A DNA stretch of 64,000 bases from Arthrobacter pullicola (GTDB lineage Bacteria; Actinomycetota; Actinomycetes; Actinomycetales; Micrococcaceae). The translations under genes and the position numbers were made by a program. Below are positions 1 to 9,110 of the stretch, in pieces; within the stretch, counting starts at the first letter, position 1, and every line of letters begins with the position of its first letter. Below the pieces are notes generated by a model, which saw nothing but the letters and a program-made list of their open reading frames with translations, had not been told where the DNA came from and did not search any database. The stretch covers positions 1 to 64,000 of the forward strand of contig NZ_JACSQC010000001.1 of assembly GCF_014836875.1 (NCBI RefSeq). The letters run 5' to 3'.

Positions 1-148
1 GGCGGGACAGCCAATTCAACCAATCAAAATAATTGGTATCAATAAACTTGGCACACTATTGAGTTCTCAAACAACAGTCGCATCCGGTCTACTCAGAAAA
101 ACTATTCCGTTTCCGGATCATTGTCTTTCTTTTCGCACCGCTGCGGTG
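1..148 (-). other. 5' leader of an rRNA operon running leftward out of the window
   Basis: Read on the minus strand, bases 1-80 carry the leader found just upstream of 16S rRNA in Arthrobacter and relatives: GTTGTTTGAGAACTC (box A-like antitermination element), then CAATAGTGTGCCAAG, a TTGATACCAATT block and GGCTGTCCCGCC. The 16S gene itself should start beyond base 1. A small hairpin CACCGC-AGC-GGTG lies near 138-150, close to the expected transcription start. No protein-coding gene is supported in 1-719; the open frames there are chance products of high GC. Confidence 0.85.
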
Positions 149-155
149 TTTCATA

Positions 156-184
156 ATTCTATTTCATCTTTCCGGTTTTTGCAA
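156..184 (-). promoter_or_regulatory. rRNA operon promoter (minus strand)
   Basis: On the minus strand TTGCAA (184-179) is followed after exactly 17 bases by TAGAAT (161-156), a good sigma-A-type promoter placed about 75 bases before the box A-like leader element. Bases 185-719 further upstream hold no recognisable gene. A second weaker candidate (TTTGCG, 16 bases, TGTAAT, near 370-400) could be an upstream rrn promoter. Confidence 0.65.
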
Positions 185-719
185 TTCGGCGGATTTCCGT
201 GGAAATCGTTCCGAACCGTTCAAACCGGCTGTCCGAACCCAGCATTCAGTGTCAGGCTTTCCGCCGGCGCACCAGGCGCGCAGTGGATCCACCATCAAAT
301 GTTTGTTGGGGTTTGGCCGCCATGCTTCGGGCGCTTTCTCAGCGTCCCTGCCGCGGCGACTCAGAAAACATTACACGGTGCCGGGCGGGCGCGCAAATCG
401 AATCAAGGTGTCCTGCACCACGCCCTACATAACACTGAGAACAGCACCCGTTCGCCCGGCAGCCCCGGCTTTTTTGGTGCCTTTATACCGCCCGCCAGTG
501 GCATGCCTGTTCCCGGCCTCCAACCCCGTATACGAACGACCAACGAACAGCCAACAAGCACCGGGCACCAGCACTTCGGCGCCTGCAACGTCTTTTCATC
601 AGCGTCCACACACGGGATGATCTCCGGACGGAGGCGCAACCTTGCGCTCCCTACTCCCGTACTGCCCCTGGTTGTACCGTTGACACACAGCCAACCTAGG
701 TGTCGAGGCAGGTACCGAC

Positions 720-1619
720 ATGACGATATTGACGGCCAAACCACCCATGCCGGTAGTACCCGGGGTAGACCACACATTTGTCGACCTGCATGACGGACGA
801 ATGCACGTCGCCACCATGGGGACGGGAACCCCTGTCCTGCTGCTTTCGGGGTTTGCGCAAACTTGGTGGGAATGGCGCGATCTGATGCCCGCATTGGCCG
901 GCGCAGGATATCGGGCGATAGCGCCGGACCTGAGAGGCGAGGGGTGGAGCGAGCTGCCCTCCGGTGCGGTCACCCGCCTGCGCCGCGCCGAGGATGTCAT
1001 CGCATTACTCGATGCCTTCGAACTTGACCGTGTCCGGATCGTAAGCCACGACATGGGGGCGATCACCGCCTTCCAGCTCGCCTTGGCCCTCCCTGAACGG
1101 TTCTCCGCACAGATGATGCTGGCGGTGCCGCCCCCGCAGATGAGGTTCTCGATAGGCCTCCTCCCCGGTATGCGGCATCTTTGGCATCAGGAGGTCCTGG
1201 CAATTCCCGGTCTCGGGCCCGCGTTGCTGCGCGAGGGACATTTGCCGGCACAACTGTTCTCACGTTTCTCTGGCCGCCCGTTAAAGCCGGAGGTTCTCGC
1301 ACTGTATATAGCGTTGCTGCGGGACCCCGAACTCGCGCAGGCTTCGGGCCCTCTGTGCCGGAGGATGGTGCTCCCTGAACTGGTGAGGATTATCCGGGGG
1401 ACGTACCGGCAGGAACGGTTCACGATGCCGTCCCTCTTCGTTTTCGGCACTGCGGATGTTGGCTTTCCTCCGCACATCACCCGCGAACTCTTCGCCGACC
1501 CCTCCGTCATCGGCACGGACGCGCGGCTCGCATTAGTCGCAGGGGCCGGCCACTTCATCGTCGATGAGGACCCGGATGCCACGGCGGCCCTCGCTTTGGA
1601 GTTCTTCGCGTCGGCGTGA
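720..1619 (+). CDS. Alpha/beta hydrolase, epoxide hydrolase-like
   Basis: 299 aa. A soluble alpha/beta hydrolase. The nucleophile elbow reads SHDMGA, with Asp where serine hydrolases have Ser; this is the arrangement of epoxide hydrolases and haloalkane dehalogenases. The N-terminal oxyanion/substrate loop SGFAQTWWEWR resembles the HGFPESWYSWR region of epoxide hydrolases, although the usual His is Ser. The C-terminal GAGHFIVDEDPD supplies the catalytic His. A cap domain fits between about residues 130 and 210. It starts at ATG 720 after a GAGG-containing stretch. It stands alone between the rRNA leader and the SRP RNA, so context does not suggest a substrate. Epoxide hydrolase is the best guess; dehalogenase is less likely. 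Confidence 0.75.
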   Translation: MTILTAKPPMPVVPGVDHTFVDLHDGRMHVATMGTGTPVLLLSGFAQTWWEWRDLMPALAGAGYRAIAPDLRGEGWSELPSGAVTRLRRAEDVIALLDAFELDRVRIVSHDMGAITAFQLALALPERFSAQMMLAVPPPQMRFSIGLLPGMRHLWHQEVLAIPGLGPALLREGHLPAQLFSRFSGRPLKPEVLALYIALLRDPELAQASGPLCRRMVLPELVRIIRGTYRQERFTMPSLFVFGTADVGFPPHITRELFADPSVIGTDARLALVAGAGHFIVDEDPDATAALALEFFASA

Positions 1620-1787
1620 GTATGGATGGGTTATGCGAGGTCCGCATGGGTTAAGCCTGACCGCGTGACATAAGGAGTGCCCCGCTAAAGCAGGCACCTA
1701 TTCGGTACTTGCCGGACCGCAGCCACCCGGCACTGTCCCCGCAAACCACCTCGGAATGGGCAGGCAAAAAATCGGGTAGACTTGTTG

Positions 1788-1877
1788 GCGGCCCCTCATG
1801 TGGTGTCATCCTGTGAACTCCCCCAGGACCGGAAGGTAGCAAGGGTAAGCGGGCTCTGGCAGGTGCATGGGGGGTCT
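1788..1877 (+). ncRNA. ffs: Signal recognition particle RNA (4.5S type)
   Basis: The apical domain is unmistakable: CAGGACCGGAAGGTAGCAAG at 1824-1843, the conserved GGAA loop with the asymmetric Ffh-binding bulge. The closing helix pairs GGCCCCTCATG-like sequence at 1789-1800 with GTGCATGGGGGG at 1863-1874, giving a hairpin of about 90 nt. A TAGACT -10 box at 1777-1782 would place the start near 1789. The RNA scaffolds Ffh in co-translational membrane targeting. A position directly upstream of dnaX is usual in actinobacteria. Bases 1620-1776 show nothing else. Confidence 0.92.
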
Positions 1878-1959
1878 TTAATTTATCCGGAAACAGCGGC
1901 TGTTGAACCGCCCCGGCGCCGGATGCGAACCGTCAGTGCCAACCGATAGGGTTCTATCT

Positions 1960-4900
1960 GTGAGTACAGCCCTTTACCGCCGTTACCGTCCCGAGAACTT
2001 CGGGGACGTGATCGGCCAGGAGCATGTCACCGAGCCGCTGATGGCGGCCCTCTCGAAGAACCGCGTCAACCACGCCTATCTCTTCTCCGGCCCGCGCGGC
2101 TGCGGCAAGACCACGTCAGCCCGCATCCTCGCTCGGTGCCTGAACTGCGCTGAAGGCCCGACGCCGACCCCGTGCGGCAAGTGCGACAGCTGCGTTGAGC
2201 TTGCCCGCAACGGTTCCGGCAGCCTGGACGTCATCGAAATCGACGCGGCCAGCCACGGCGGTGTGGACGACGCCCGCGATCTGCGTGAACGCGCCACCTT
2301 CGCCCCCGTGCGCGACCGCTACAAGATCTTCATCATCGACGAAGCCCACATGGTCACCTCGGCCGGGTTCAATGCACTGCTCAAGATCGTCGAAGAGCCG
2401 CCGGAACACATCAAGTTCATCTTCGCCACCACGGAACCGGACAAGGTGATCGGCACCATCCGATCCCGGACCCACCACTACCCGTTCCGCCTGGTTCCGC
2501 CCGAGCCGCTGATCGCGTATCTGGAAAAGCTGTGCCAGCAGGAGAACGTTGCGGTGGCGCCCGGCGTCCTCTCGCTCGTCATCCGGGCCGGCGGCGGATC
2601 CGTCCGTGACTCGCTCTCCGTACTGGACCAGCTGATGGCCGGTGCCGGTGAATCCGGTCTGGACTACGAGCTGGCCGTGAACCTGCTCGGCTACACCCAC
2701 GTGGCACTGCTCGACGACGTCGTTGATGCCTTCGCTGCCGGTGATGCAACCACCGTTTTCAGCGCCATCGACCGCGTGATCCAGACCGGTCAGGACCCCC
2801 GCCGGTTCGTCGAGGACCTGCTGGAGCGATTCCGTGACCTCATTGTGGTCAATGCGATGCCGGACAGTGCAGCTGCTGTGCTCCGCGGCGTTCCGGAAGA
2901 CCAGATCAACCGGATGCACACGCAGGCGGCCCAGTTCGGCGGCGCCGAGCTCTCCCGCGCCGCGGACATCACCAACACCGCGCTGACCGAAATGACGGGT
3001 GCAACCTCACCGAGGCTCCACCTGGAACTTCTCTGTGCCCGGATCCTGCTGCCCGCCGCCGATCAGTCCGAGCGCGGCACGGCAGCACGCGTGGACCGGC
3101 TCGAACGCCGGCTCAGCTACGCCGGCGACGGCGCCCCGGCCTATGCTGGCGGCGAGACAGGGCAGGGGGCACAGGCATCCGCTCCAGCAGCTGAACGCCC
3201 GACGGCGGCACAGCGTCCCGCAGCAGCGGCACCGGCCGCTGCCCCCAGCCGGCCGGCTTCCCAGCCGGAAGCGCCACAGCCGGCTCCCGCAGAATCCGCA
3301 CCAGCGGCCGCGGACTGGGGCGGAACCTGGGCGACACCTGCTCCCACCGTTCCTTCCTCCCCTGCTGCAGGGCAGTCCGCCTCCGGGACCTCAGCGGCCC
3401 CCGGCGGATCGAGCCGGACGTGGGACGATGTTTCCCGCGAAGCGGCCGAACAACAGCCTGCAGCCCAGCAGTCAGCTGCACCCGTTGCATCCCAGGACTC
3501 TCTCCATACGCAGGGTTCCCCTTCTCAGGCCACCGACCCTTCTCAGGCCACCGACCCTTCCCGCGACACCGCGCCGGCCACGCAGAGCCGTGGTGGCGGG
3601 GCGCCCTCCGACGCTCCGTCTGGGGCTCCGTTCTCCGCACCACAGCCGGGGGCCCCGGCCTCCGCACCACAGTCCGGTGCTCCGGCAGCGGTTTCCCAGT
3701 CAGGTCCGTCAGCAGGTTCCCGGCCGGAGTCGGCAGCAGCTGCTTCGCAGTCAGTTCAATCAGCTCCGTCTGCTCCATCAGCTCCGCAGGAAGCCGGCCG
3801 CGGCGCTGGCGGCGCTGGCGGCGCTGGCGGCGGCGGGCAAATTGAGATGATCCGGCGGGCTTGGCCGGAAATCATGGACGCCCTCACCAGCATTCGCCGG
3901 GCGACCTGGCTGAACGTCAGCAAGAACGCTTCGCCTCGTGCCTTTGACGGCCGGGTACTGGAACTCGCGTTCTCGAATCCCGGTGCCGCAACAAACTTCA
4001 ACCGGCCCGATCACCTGGAGAACCTCCGCAAGGCCATCCACCAGGTCCTTGGTGTGGATTGCCAGGTCAACGCGGTCCACGACAGCACCGCGGCAGCGGG
4101 TGAACCCGGCCCAAAAGCTGGTAGCCGGCCTAACCCGCCGGCACAGGTTCCGGCACCGGCTCCCCAGCAGCCCGCGAGAGGTGCCGCTGCTCCTGTGCCC
4201 GCCAGTGCGCCTGCGCACCCGGTGCCTCCCGCTCAGCGTGAGCCTGCTGGTCCGCAGTCGTCGCAGCCCTCGGACCAGCAGGCTTCACAGCCGCAGCCTG
4301 CCCCGGGAATGAACGGACAGCCAGCAGCAGGTGCCGCGGCCACCACGGTCCCGCCGGCGTCAGCACCCTCAGCCGGCGCCGGACCTGAAGCCCGGCCGAA
4401 TGTACGCCCGGAGTCCCACATCTCCGAGGCGGGCCCGGGGGCTCATGCCAGGCCCGCTGCGGGTGCTCCCGCGGCGGCTCCCGTACCGGATGCTCCAACC
4501 GCGCAATCTGCCCCGGGCTCACGCATGGGACAGCGCGCAGCAGGTTCTTCCGCGGTGACTCCCGCAGCAGGTTCTTCCGCGGAGGCTTCTGCCCCGGGCT
4601 CACCGACGGCGCAGCCCGCACCAGGTTCTTCCGCGGCGTCCGATCCGGCGGCGTCCGGTCCCACACCGTCACGTCCAGCGCCGTCACGTCCCGGGCCGGG
4701 CCGACCGGCAGCACCCCGTTCCGCAGCACCACTGCCCGACGATTGGCCGCAAGAGCCCTCCGATCCGGCTGACATGCCGGAGAGCAATGCCTGGGAACAC
4801 GCTGCACCGCCTGAGGACATCCATGTCAGCAGCGCAGTCAGCGACGACGAGTGGGCCAACACCAACTGGGCCGGAACCACAGCCACGCGTCCCGCGGGGC

Positions 4901-5391
4901 AGTCCGCCGGCGCAGCATGGGGACAGACGCCCGGCCGCCAGATGTCCGGCCAGGACTCTCCTGCCGGAGCTCCTTCCGGCGCTTCCACGGGCTCTCCGGC
5001 CAGGACACCGGCAGCGCAGGGAGCGCAGGGAGGGCAGGGATCTTCAGCACACGGATCCGGTTCCTCGACGGTGCAGGCACCAGTCCAGACGGCACCGCAG
5101 CCGACCCGGTCACAACCAGCACAAACGCCTGCCGCCCCGGCGGGCAGCCAGGGCAACCGTCCGCTGAGCCGCTACCAGAAACTGCTCAATGAGGCTGCCC
5201 AGCGCAATGGCACGGCGCAGCATGCCGCAGGACGGGGCAACGTAGACTTGGCCTACGTCGAAGACGTGCCAAGCGCCGACGATGTAACTCTCGAGGACTC
5301 GGGTTTGGTGGGCCGCAAGGCCATCGAACGCATCCTGGGCGGCCGGCTGATCGAGGAACGCAGCCTCGACGGACAAGACATGCGCCGCTGA
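1960..5391 (+). CDS. dnaX: DNA polymerase III subunit gamma/tau
   Basis: 1143 aa from GTG 1960, chosen because the product then begins STALYRRYRPENF as in the family; an upstream in-frame ATG at 1903 would add 19 aa that overlap the end of the SRP RNA region. It is the clamp-loader ATPase that opens the beta clamp and couples the replisome. Walker A GPRGCGKTT is at residues 44-52, a four-Cys zinc module follows (CLNCAEG...CGKCDSC), then Walker B DEAHM and the arginine finger in SRT. From about residue 390 the chain is dominated by Pro/Ala/Ser/Gln low complexity, interrupted by one conserved block (bases 3839-4080). The C-terminus (SRYQKLLNEAAQ...GRKAIERILGGRLIEE) is conserved. The length is far above the roughly 640 aa of E. 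coli but not unusual for Arthrobacter. recR follows after 32 bases. Confidence 0.96.
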   Translation: MSTALYRRYRPENFGDVIGQEHVTEPLMAALSKNRVNHAYLFSGPRGCGKTTSARILARCLNCAEGPTPTPCGKCDSCVELARNGSGSLDVIEIDAASHGGVDDARDLRERATFAPVRDRYKIFIIDEAHMVTSAGFNALLKIVEEPPEHIKFIFATTEPDKVIGTIRSRTHHYPFRLVPPEPLIAYLEKLCQQENVAVAPGVLSLVIRAGGGSVRDSLSVLDQLMAGAGESGLDYELAVNLLGYTHVALLDDVVDAFAAGDATTVFSAIDRVIQTGQDPRRFVEDLLERFRDLIVVNAMPDSAAAVLRGVPEDQINRMHTQAAQFGGAELSRAADITNTALTEMTGATSPRLHLELLCARILLPAADQSERGTAARVDRLERRLSYAGDGAPAYAGGETGQGAQASAPAAERPTAAQRPAAAAPAAAPSRPASQPEAPQPAPAESAPAAADWGGTWATPAPTVPSSPAAGQSASGTSAAPGGSSRTWDDVSREAAEQQPAAQQSAAPVASQDSLHTQGSPSQATDPSQATDPSRDTAPATQSRGGGAPSDAPSGAPFSAPQPGAPASAPQSGAPAAVSQSGPSAGSRPESAAAASQSVQSAPSAPSAPQEAGRGAGGAGGAGGGGQIEMIRRAWPEIMDALTSIRRATWLNVSKNASPRAFDGRVLELAFSNPGAATNFNRPDHLENLRKAIHQVLGVDCQVNAVHDSTAAAGEPGPKAGSRPNPPAQVPAPAPQQPARGAAAPVPASAPAHPVPPAQREPAGPQSSQPSDQQASQPQPAPGMNGQPAAGAAATTVPPASAPSAGAGPEARPNVRPESHISEAGPGAHARPAAGAPAAAPVPDAPTAQSAPGSRMGQRAAGSSAVTPAAGSSAEASAPGSPTAQPAPGSSAASDPAASGPTPSRPAPSRPGPGRPAAPRSAAPLPDDWPQEPSDPADMPESNAWEHAAPPEDIHVSSAVSDDEWANTNWAGTTATRPAGQSAGAAWGQTPGRQMSGQDSPAGAPSGASTGSPARTPAAQGAQGGQGSSAHGSGSSTVQAPVQTAPQPTRSQPAQTPAAPAGSQGNRPLSRYQKLLNEAAQRNGTAQHAAGRGNVDLAYVEDVPSADDVTLEDSGLVGRKAIERILGGRLIEERSLDGQDMRR

Positions 5392-5423
5392 CCGGTCCAA
5401 CAACTATTCCCTAAGAAGGCCAC

Positions 5424-6020
5424 GTGTACGAAGGTGCGGTTCAGGAACTGATCGACGAGTTGGGACGCCTCCCCGGCGTGGGTCCCAAGTCGGCGCAGCG
5501 GATCGCGTTCCACATTCTGGAATCGGATCCCGAGGATATGTCCCGTCTGGCGTCCGCGATCACCACGGTCAAGGAAAAGGTGAAGTTCTGCCAGGTGTGC
5601 GGCAACGTCACTGAGCAGGAGACCTGCAACATCTGCCGCGATCCGCGCCGCGATCCCACCATGATCTGTGTGGTGGAAGAGTCCAAGGACGTTATTGCCG
5701 TGGAACGCACCCGTTCCTTCCGGGGCAGGTACCACGTGCTCGGCGGAGCGATTAACCCGATTGCGGGCATCGGCCCGGACCAGCTGCGCATCCGCGAACT
5801 GCTGAGCCGGCTCTCCGACGAGAAAATCGAGGAAATCATCATCGCCACGGACCCCAACCTCGAGGGCGAGGCGACGGCGACGTACCTGGTGCGCATGCTC
5901 AAGACCCTGGGCATCAACGTCACCCGCCTGGCCTCCGGGCTGCCGGTGGGAGGGGACCTCGAGTACGCCGACGAGATTACTCTCGGACGCGCCTTCGAAG
6001 GCCGCCGCAGCCTCACCTAG
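5424..6020 (+). CDS. recR: Recombination protein RecR
   Basis: 198 aa, normal length. It starts at GTG 5424 after AAGAAGG (5413-5419). RecR acts with RecO and RecF to load RecA at gaps. Visible are the helix-hairpin-helix ([20 protein letters not shown]), the zinc finger CQVCGN...CNIC, and a Toprim domain starting [10 protein letters not shown]. It follows dnaX by 32 bases, the usual dnaX-recR operon. The last codons and the TAG stop lie inside the first unit of a 16-bp tandem repeat that continues past the gene. Confidence 0.97.
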   Translation: MYEGAVQELIDELGRLPGVGPKSAQRIAFHILESDPEDMSRLASAITTVKEKVKFCQVCGNVTEQETCNICRDPRRDPTMICVVEESKDVIAVERTRSFRGRYHVLGGAINPIAGIGPDQLRIRELLSRLSDEKIEEIIIATDPNLEGEATATYLVRMLKTLGINVTRLASGLPVGGDLEYADEITLGRAFEGRRSLT

Positions 6021-6108
6021 GCGCAACTCACCTAAGGCACAGCCCACCTAAGGCGCAGCCTGACCTAGGCCCAGCTCACCTAAGCCGCAGCTCACCTAAA
6101 GCGCAGCC
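6005..6108. repeat. 16-bp tandem repeat spanning the recR and MBL gene ends
   Basis: Six consecutive units of exactly 16 bases plus a half unit: 6005-6020, 6021-6036, 6037-6052, 6053-6068, 6069-6084, 6085-6100, 6101-6108. Consensus is SCGCAGCTCACCTAAG. The first unit is the end of recR including its TAG stop; the sixth unit supplies, on the minus strand, the TAG stop of the converging metallo-beta-lactamase gene. The array therefore looks like amplification of the recR 3' end between two convergent genes. Confidence 0.9.
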
Positions 6109-6893
6109 GCCCCGACAGTGAAGCTGCTGCCCGGTGCCGCGTAGTCGACGGCGCCGTCGTACCGGTCCGCGGCGCGCTGCACAGCCTCTGCCGGGCTGAG
6201 GAACGGGCCCACGTGCGTGAGGAGTAACCGTCCGGCACCGCTGGCGAGCGCTGTAGCGCCGGCGTCCTCAGGCGTGTGGTGCACCTTCTCCCCGTCCATG
6301 GGACCGCCAGCGCTGTCCGCTTCACAGAGCAGCGCGTCACACCCGCCGGCAAGCTGCGTCAACGCCTGGCAGGGCGCACTGTCCCCGGAATAGACCAGCG
6401 AGCTGCCGTCGGCCTCAACCCGCAGGGCGAACGCCGGCATGCCGTGCTCCACGGCCCGGCTGGTCAGCCGCAGGGTTCCGGCGTCGGCCTGGTGCCCGTC
6501 GTACAGTTCCCTGATCTGGAAGGCAGACTCGACCGGGCTGCGCTGCGCCGTGTGGGTGGAGGAGCTGTTCGTCAGGAAACCGGCAAGCCGATCGGCAGTC
6601 CCGGCGGGGGCAAACAGCGGAAGCGGCGCGGAGCGCTGAACGTCAGCGAACAGCAGGCCGTAGTACGCCGTCAGCAGGTCGGCACAGTGATCGGCATGCA
6701 GATGCGAAATCCAGACGGCGTCCAGGTCCGCCAAGCTGACGTGTTGCTGGAGCGGCCCCAAAGTGCCGCTGCCGGCATCCACCCAGATCCGGGTACCGCG
6801 GTGGGAGACCAGGTACCCGGAACAGGGGTTGTCCGCGCTGGGGTACGGGGAGGCAGACCCAAGAACGGTCAGGTGCAGGGGCTCGGCGGCCAC
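6096..6893 (-). CDS. Metallo-beta-lactamase fold hydrolase (RNase Z-like family)
   Basis: 265 aa. The HLHADH motif (near residues 63-68), an early Asp in VDAGSG, and downstream GHQADAGTLRL, YSGDSAPC and THVGPF fit an MBL-fold metal-dependent hydrolase of the arylsulfatase/RNase Z superfamily. Start GTG 6893 overlaps the stop of the upstream permease by one base (TAGTG), so the two are translationally coupled. It is the last gene of a three-gene operon ATPase-permease-MBL. The substrate is unknown. The stop codon lies within a tandem repeat shared with recR. Confidence 0.8.
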   Translation of the reverse strand: MAAEPLHLTVLGSASPYPSADNPCSGYLVSHRGTRIWVDAGSGTLGPLQQHVSLADLDAVWISHLHADHCADLLTAYYGLLFADVQRSAPLPLFAPAGTADRLAGFLTNSSSTHTAQRSPVESAFQIRELYDGHQADAGTLRLTSRAVEHGMPAFALRVEADGSSLVYSGDSAPCQALTQLAGGCDALLCEADSAGGPMDGEKVHHTPEDAGATALASGAGRLLLTHVGPFLSPAEAVQRAADRYDGAVDYAAPGSSFTVGAAAL

Positions 6894-7963
6894 TACGCGA
6901 TCCTTGTACCCGACGCGAGCCGGCGGGCGGGGGTCACCAGCCGCCGTCGTGCCAGTGCCAGCAACAGGGCGGCTCCGCCCAGCTGCACCGTGAGGCCCAG
7001 CGGCCAGATGGGGAACGACGCCGGGAGGTCACGGTCCTGGCGCACCTCGCCGTTGATGCACTGCGGTCCGCTGAATTCCGGGCCGGCCTGGACATAGCGG
7101 ACCGACTGGCTGATGCTTTCCATTGGCCCTCCGGCGACGTCCCGGGTGTCGTAGGGCACGGCGTCGGCCACCACCACGAAGGGGTTCACCGCCAGCAGCC
7201 AGGCCGAGCGCTCGGTGTGGTTGACTTCCATTTCCACCAGCGGCCCGGTGCATGTGTAGCTGTCGTTGAAGGTCTCGTCCGGCGCCGTGTACGGCTGGTA
7301 CCGCTCGTACTGCGCGAAATTTGCCTGGACCGTGCCCTTGACCAGCGGCATGCTCAGCGCGAAAGCGATCAGCGTCCCGATCGAAAGCAGCGCCACCAGC
7401 ATGTAGGTCACCACGATCGAGAAGAGCGGGCGGTTCGCGAGCGCGGACACCCCCACCCCCAGGGCACAGACGATGGCCAGTTCGACGCCGAGCATCAGCA
7501 GCGAGACCACGGCTGCGCCTGGGCGGACGCCACCAAGCGCGAGCGCCCAGATCAGGAACGGGACGCTCGCGAGCAGGAACCCCAGTGACGCCACCCAGGA
7601 GGCCAGCCATTTGCCGGCCAGGAGCTGGCCCGGCCGCAGCAGCGTTACCTGCAGCACCGCGAGCGTGCCGGCTGCCCGGTCCCCGTTGACCGCGTTCGCC
7701 GACAGTGCCGGAGCCACCAGCAGTCCAAAGAACAGGACAAAGCCGATCATCAGTTCGAACAGGGTTTCCCCGGCACCCGTGGCCTCACCGGCCAGCCAGG
7801 CGGTGAAGGCTGCCACCAGCCCGATCACGACGAACCACACGCCGAGCAGCACGTACCAGCCGCGTGAGCGCACCCGCTGCCTCATCTCGAGCGCGAAGAC
7901 CGTGCTGATGCCCTTCCAATACCCCAGGCGGTCCTGCCGCTGGGAGGCCTCGGCAATACTCAT
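6893..7963 (-). CDS. ABC-2 type transporter permease
   Basis: 356 aa integral membrane protein with about six hydrophobic segments (for example LLGVWFVVIGLVAAFTAWLA, LMIGFVLFFGLLVAPALSA, VALLSIGTLIAFALSMPLV). A long extracytoplasmic loop sits between residues of roughly 210 and 310, and the last hydrophobic segment is near the C-terminus. The conserved stretch NGDRAAGTLAVLQVTLLRPGQ is typical of ABC-2 exporters. ATG at 7963 overlaps the ATPase stop by four bases. It likely forms an exporter with the ATPase; the cargo cannot be read from the sequence. Confidence 0.82.
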   Translation of the reverse strand: MSIAEASQRQDRLGYWKGISTVFALEMRQRVRSRGWYVLLGVWFVVIGLVAAFTAWLAGEATGAGETLFELMIGFVLFFGLLVAPALSANAVNGDRAAGTLAVLQVTLLRPGQLLAGKWLASWVASLGFLLASVPFLIWALALGGVRPGAAVVSLLMLGVELAIVCALGVGVSALANRPLFSIVVTYMLVALLSIGTLIAFALSMPLVKGTVQANFAQYERYQPYTAPDETFNDSYTCTGPLVEMEVNHTERSAWLLAVNPFVVVADAVPYDTRDVAGGPMESISQSVRYVQAGPEFSGPQCINGEVRQDRDLPASFPIWPLGLTVQLGGAALLLALARRRLVTPARRLASGTRIA

Positions 7964-8895
7964 GGCTTCTCCGCCTCCAGGCTCATGTAGGTTTCCTCGA
8001 GCGCCCCGGTTGCCGGAGCGAAGGCCGAAACGTCGACGCCCCCCAGCACCAGGTCCCGCAGCAGGGCCGCCGCCTGCTCCTCGCCGGCCAGCTGGACACG
8101 CACCTGCCCGCGGCGTGGACCGTCGCCGGCCTGGTGCGGAAGCCCGTGCGCATCGAGTGCCCGCATGAGCTCACCCGTCCGCCCCGCCCGGATGGCGTAC
8201 CACCGCAGCTGGCTCCCGGCGTCCTCCAGGGTTTGGGTCTTGACCGTCTTCCCGCCGGAAACAAACACCGCACGGTCGGCCATCTCGTCCAATTCGGACA
8301 ACACATGTGAGGAGACCAGGATGGTTTTGCCGTCCCCGGCCAGGCGGCGCAGGAGCAGGCGCAGCTCCACCCGGGAACCCGGGTCCAGGCCGGAGGCAGG
8401 TTCATCGAGCAGGAGCACCGACGGATCGTGGATCAGCGCCCGGGCCAGGCTTAGCCGCTGCTGCTGCCCCCGGGAAAGCACACGCGCCGGCTGGTCCGCG
8501 AATTCGGAGAGCCGGACCTCGGCCAGCAGTTCAGCGGCCCGGGCGGCGGCCGCTGCCGGCGCCATGCCATAGAGCTTCCCCACGGTGACCAGGATTTCTG
8601 TGGCCGTCAGCGAATCCCAGACACCGAGTGTGTCCGGCATCCAGCCCACGGCACGGCGCACGGCCTGCGGCTGCGTCAGCGGGTCCGCACCGTTGATCCG
8701 GACCGTGCCGGTGTCCGGGGCCAGCAGCGAGGCCAGGATCAGCAGCAGGGTGGTCTTGCCGGATCCGTTGGGCCCAATCAGGGCAGTGACTGACCCGGGC
8801 GGAGCGGTAAAATCCATCCCCCGGACAGCCTGGACCGTTCCAAAGCTTCGTTGCACGCCCTCCGCGGAAATTCCGCCGGGCTCTGTTGTCCCCAT
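7960..8895 (-). CDS. ABC transporter ATP-binding protein
   Basis: 311 aa. Walker A GPNGSGKTT near residue 42, signature LSRGQQQRLSLARAL, Walker B VLLLDEPASGLDP, and switch His in VSSHVLSELDEM. The C-terminal about 90 aa is the extra domain common in ABC-2 exporter ATPases. It is the first gene of the ATPase-permease-MBL operon. A TATAGT -10 box (minus strand, 8909-8904) ends only 8 bases before the ATG and no ribosome-binding site is present, so the mRNA is probably leaderless. Confidence 0.88.
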   Translation of the reverse strand: MGTTEPGGISAEGVQRSFGTVQAVRGMDFTAPPGSVTALIGPNGSGKTTLLLILASLLAPDTGTVRINGADPLTQPQAVRRAVGWMPDTLGVWDSLTATEILVTVGKLYGMAPAAAAARAAELLAEVRLSEFADQPARVLSRGQQQRLSLARALIHDPSVLLLDEPASGLDPGSRVELRLLLRRLAGDGKTILVSSHVLSELDEMADRAVFVSGGKTVKTQTLEDAGSQLRWYAIRAGRTGELMRALDAHGLPHQAGDGPRRGQVRVQLAGEEQAAALLRDLVLGGVDVSAFAPATGALEETYMSLEAEKP

Positions 8896-9072
8896 GCGGC
8901 CAGACTATAGGGGCGGGCCTTGCCGGCCGGTGTTTCCGCGGTAATACTGCCCCGGTGAGTTGCGGCCGGGGCGTGCCGGCACGGGTTGGCGCGTCCCGGC
9001 CGGTGGCATGAGATCGTTAAGGAGAGATTGAGCGGACATTTCGGCGGCATTTCGGTGCCGCCGCAGGGCCGC

Positions 9073-9110
9073 TATAGACTTTTGAGCATCGGCCGCGCGG
9101 GCGGCCTTTT
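9073..9110 (+). promoter_or_regulatory. lysC promoter and leader hairpin
   Basis: A TATAGACT -10 region lies at 9073-9080. About ten bases after the expected start there is a GC-rich hairpin, GGCCGC (9091-9096), GCGG loop, GCGGCC (9101-9106), followed by TTTT. This terminator-like element sits in the 100-base untranslated leader of lysC, between its promoter and its ribosome-binding site, so it may attenuate transcription. The -35 region is not clear. The rest of 8910-9181 shows nothing else. Confidence 0.45.

Noticed and set aside
59-894. Several open frames upstream of the epoxide-hydrolase-like gene
   Set aside because: They overlap the rRNA promoter and leader, have low-quality composition and no motifs.
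1620-1776. Possible tRNA or second small RNA before ffs
   Set aside because: No cloverleaf, no TTCRA arm and no clear promoter; only partly similar ATGGGTTA words.
2116-2919. 267-aa minus-strand frame inside dnaX
   Set aside because: Antisense to the conserved ATPase domain, with no family features or ribosome-binding site.
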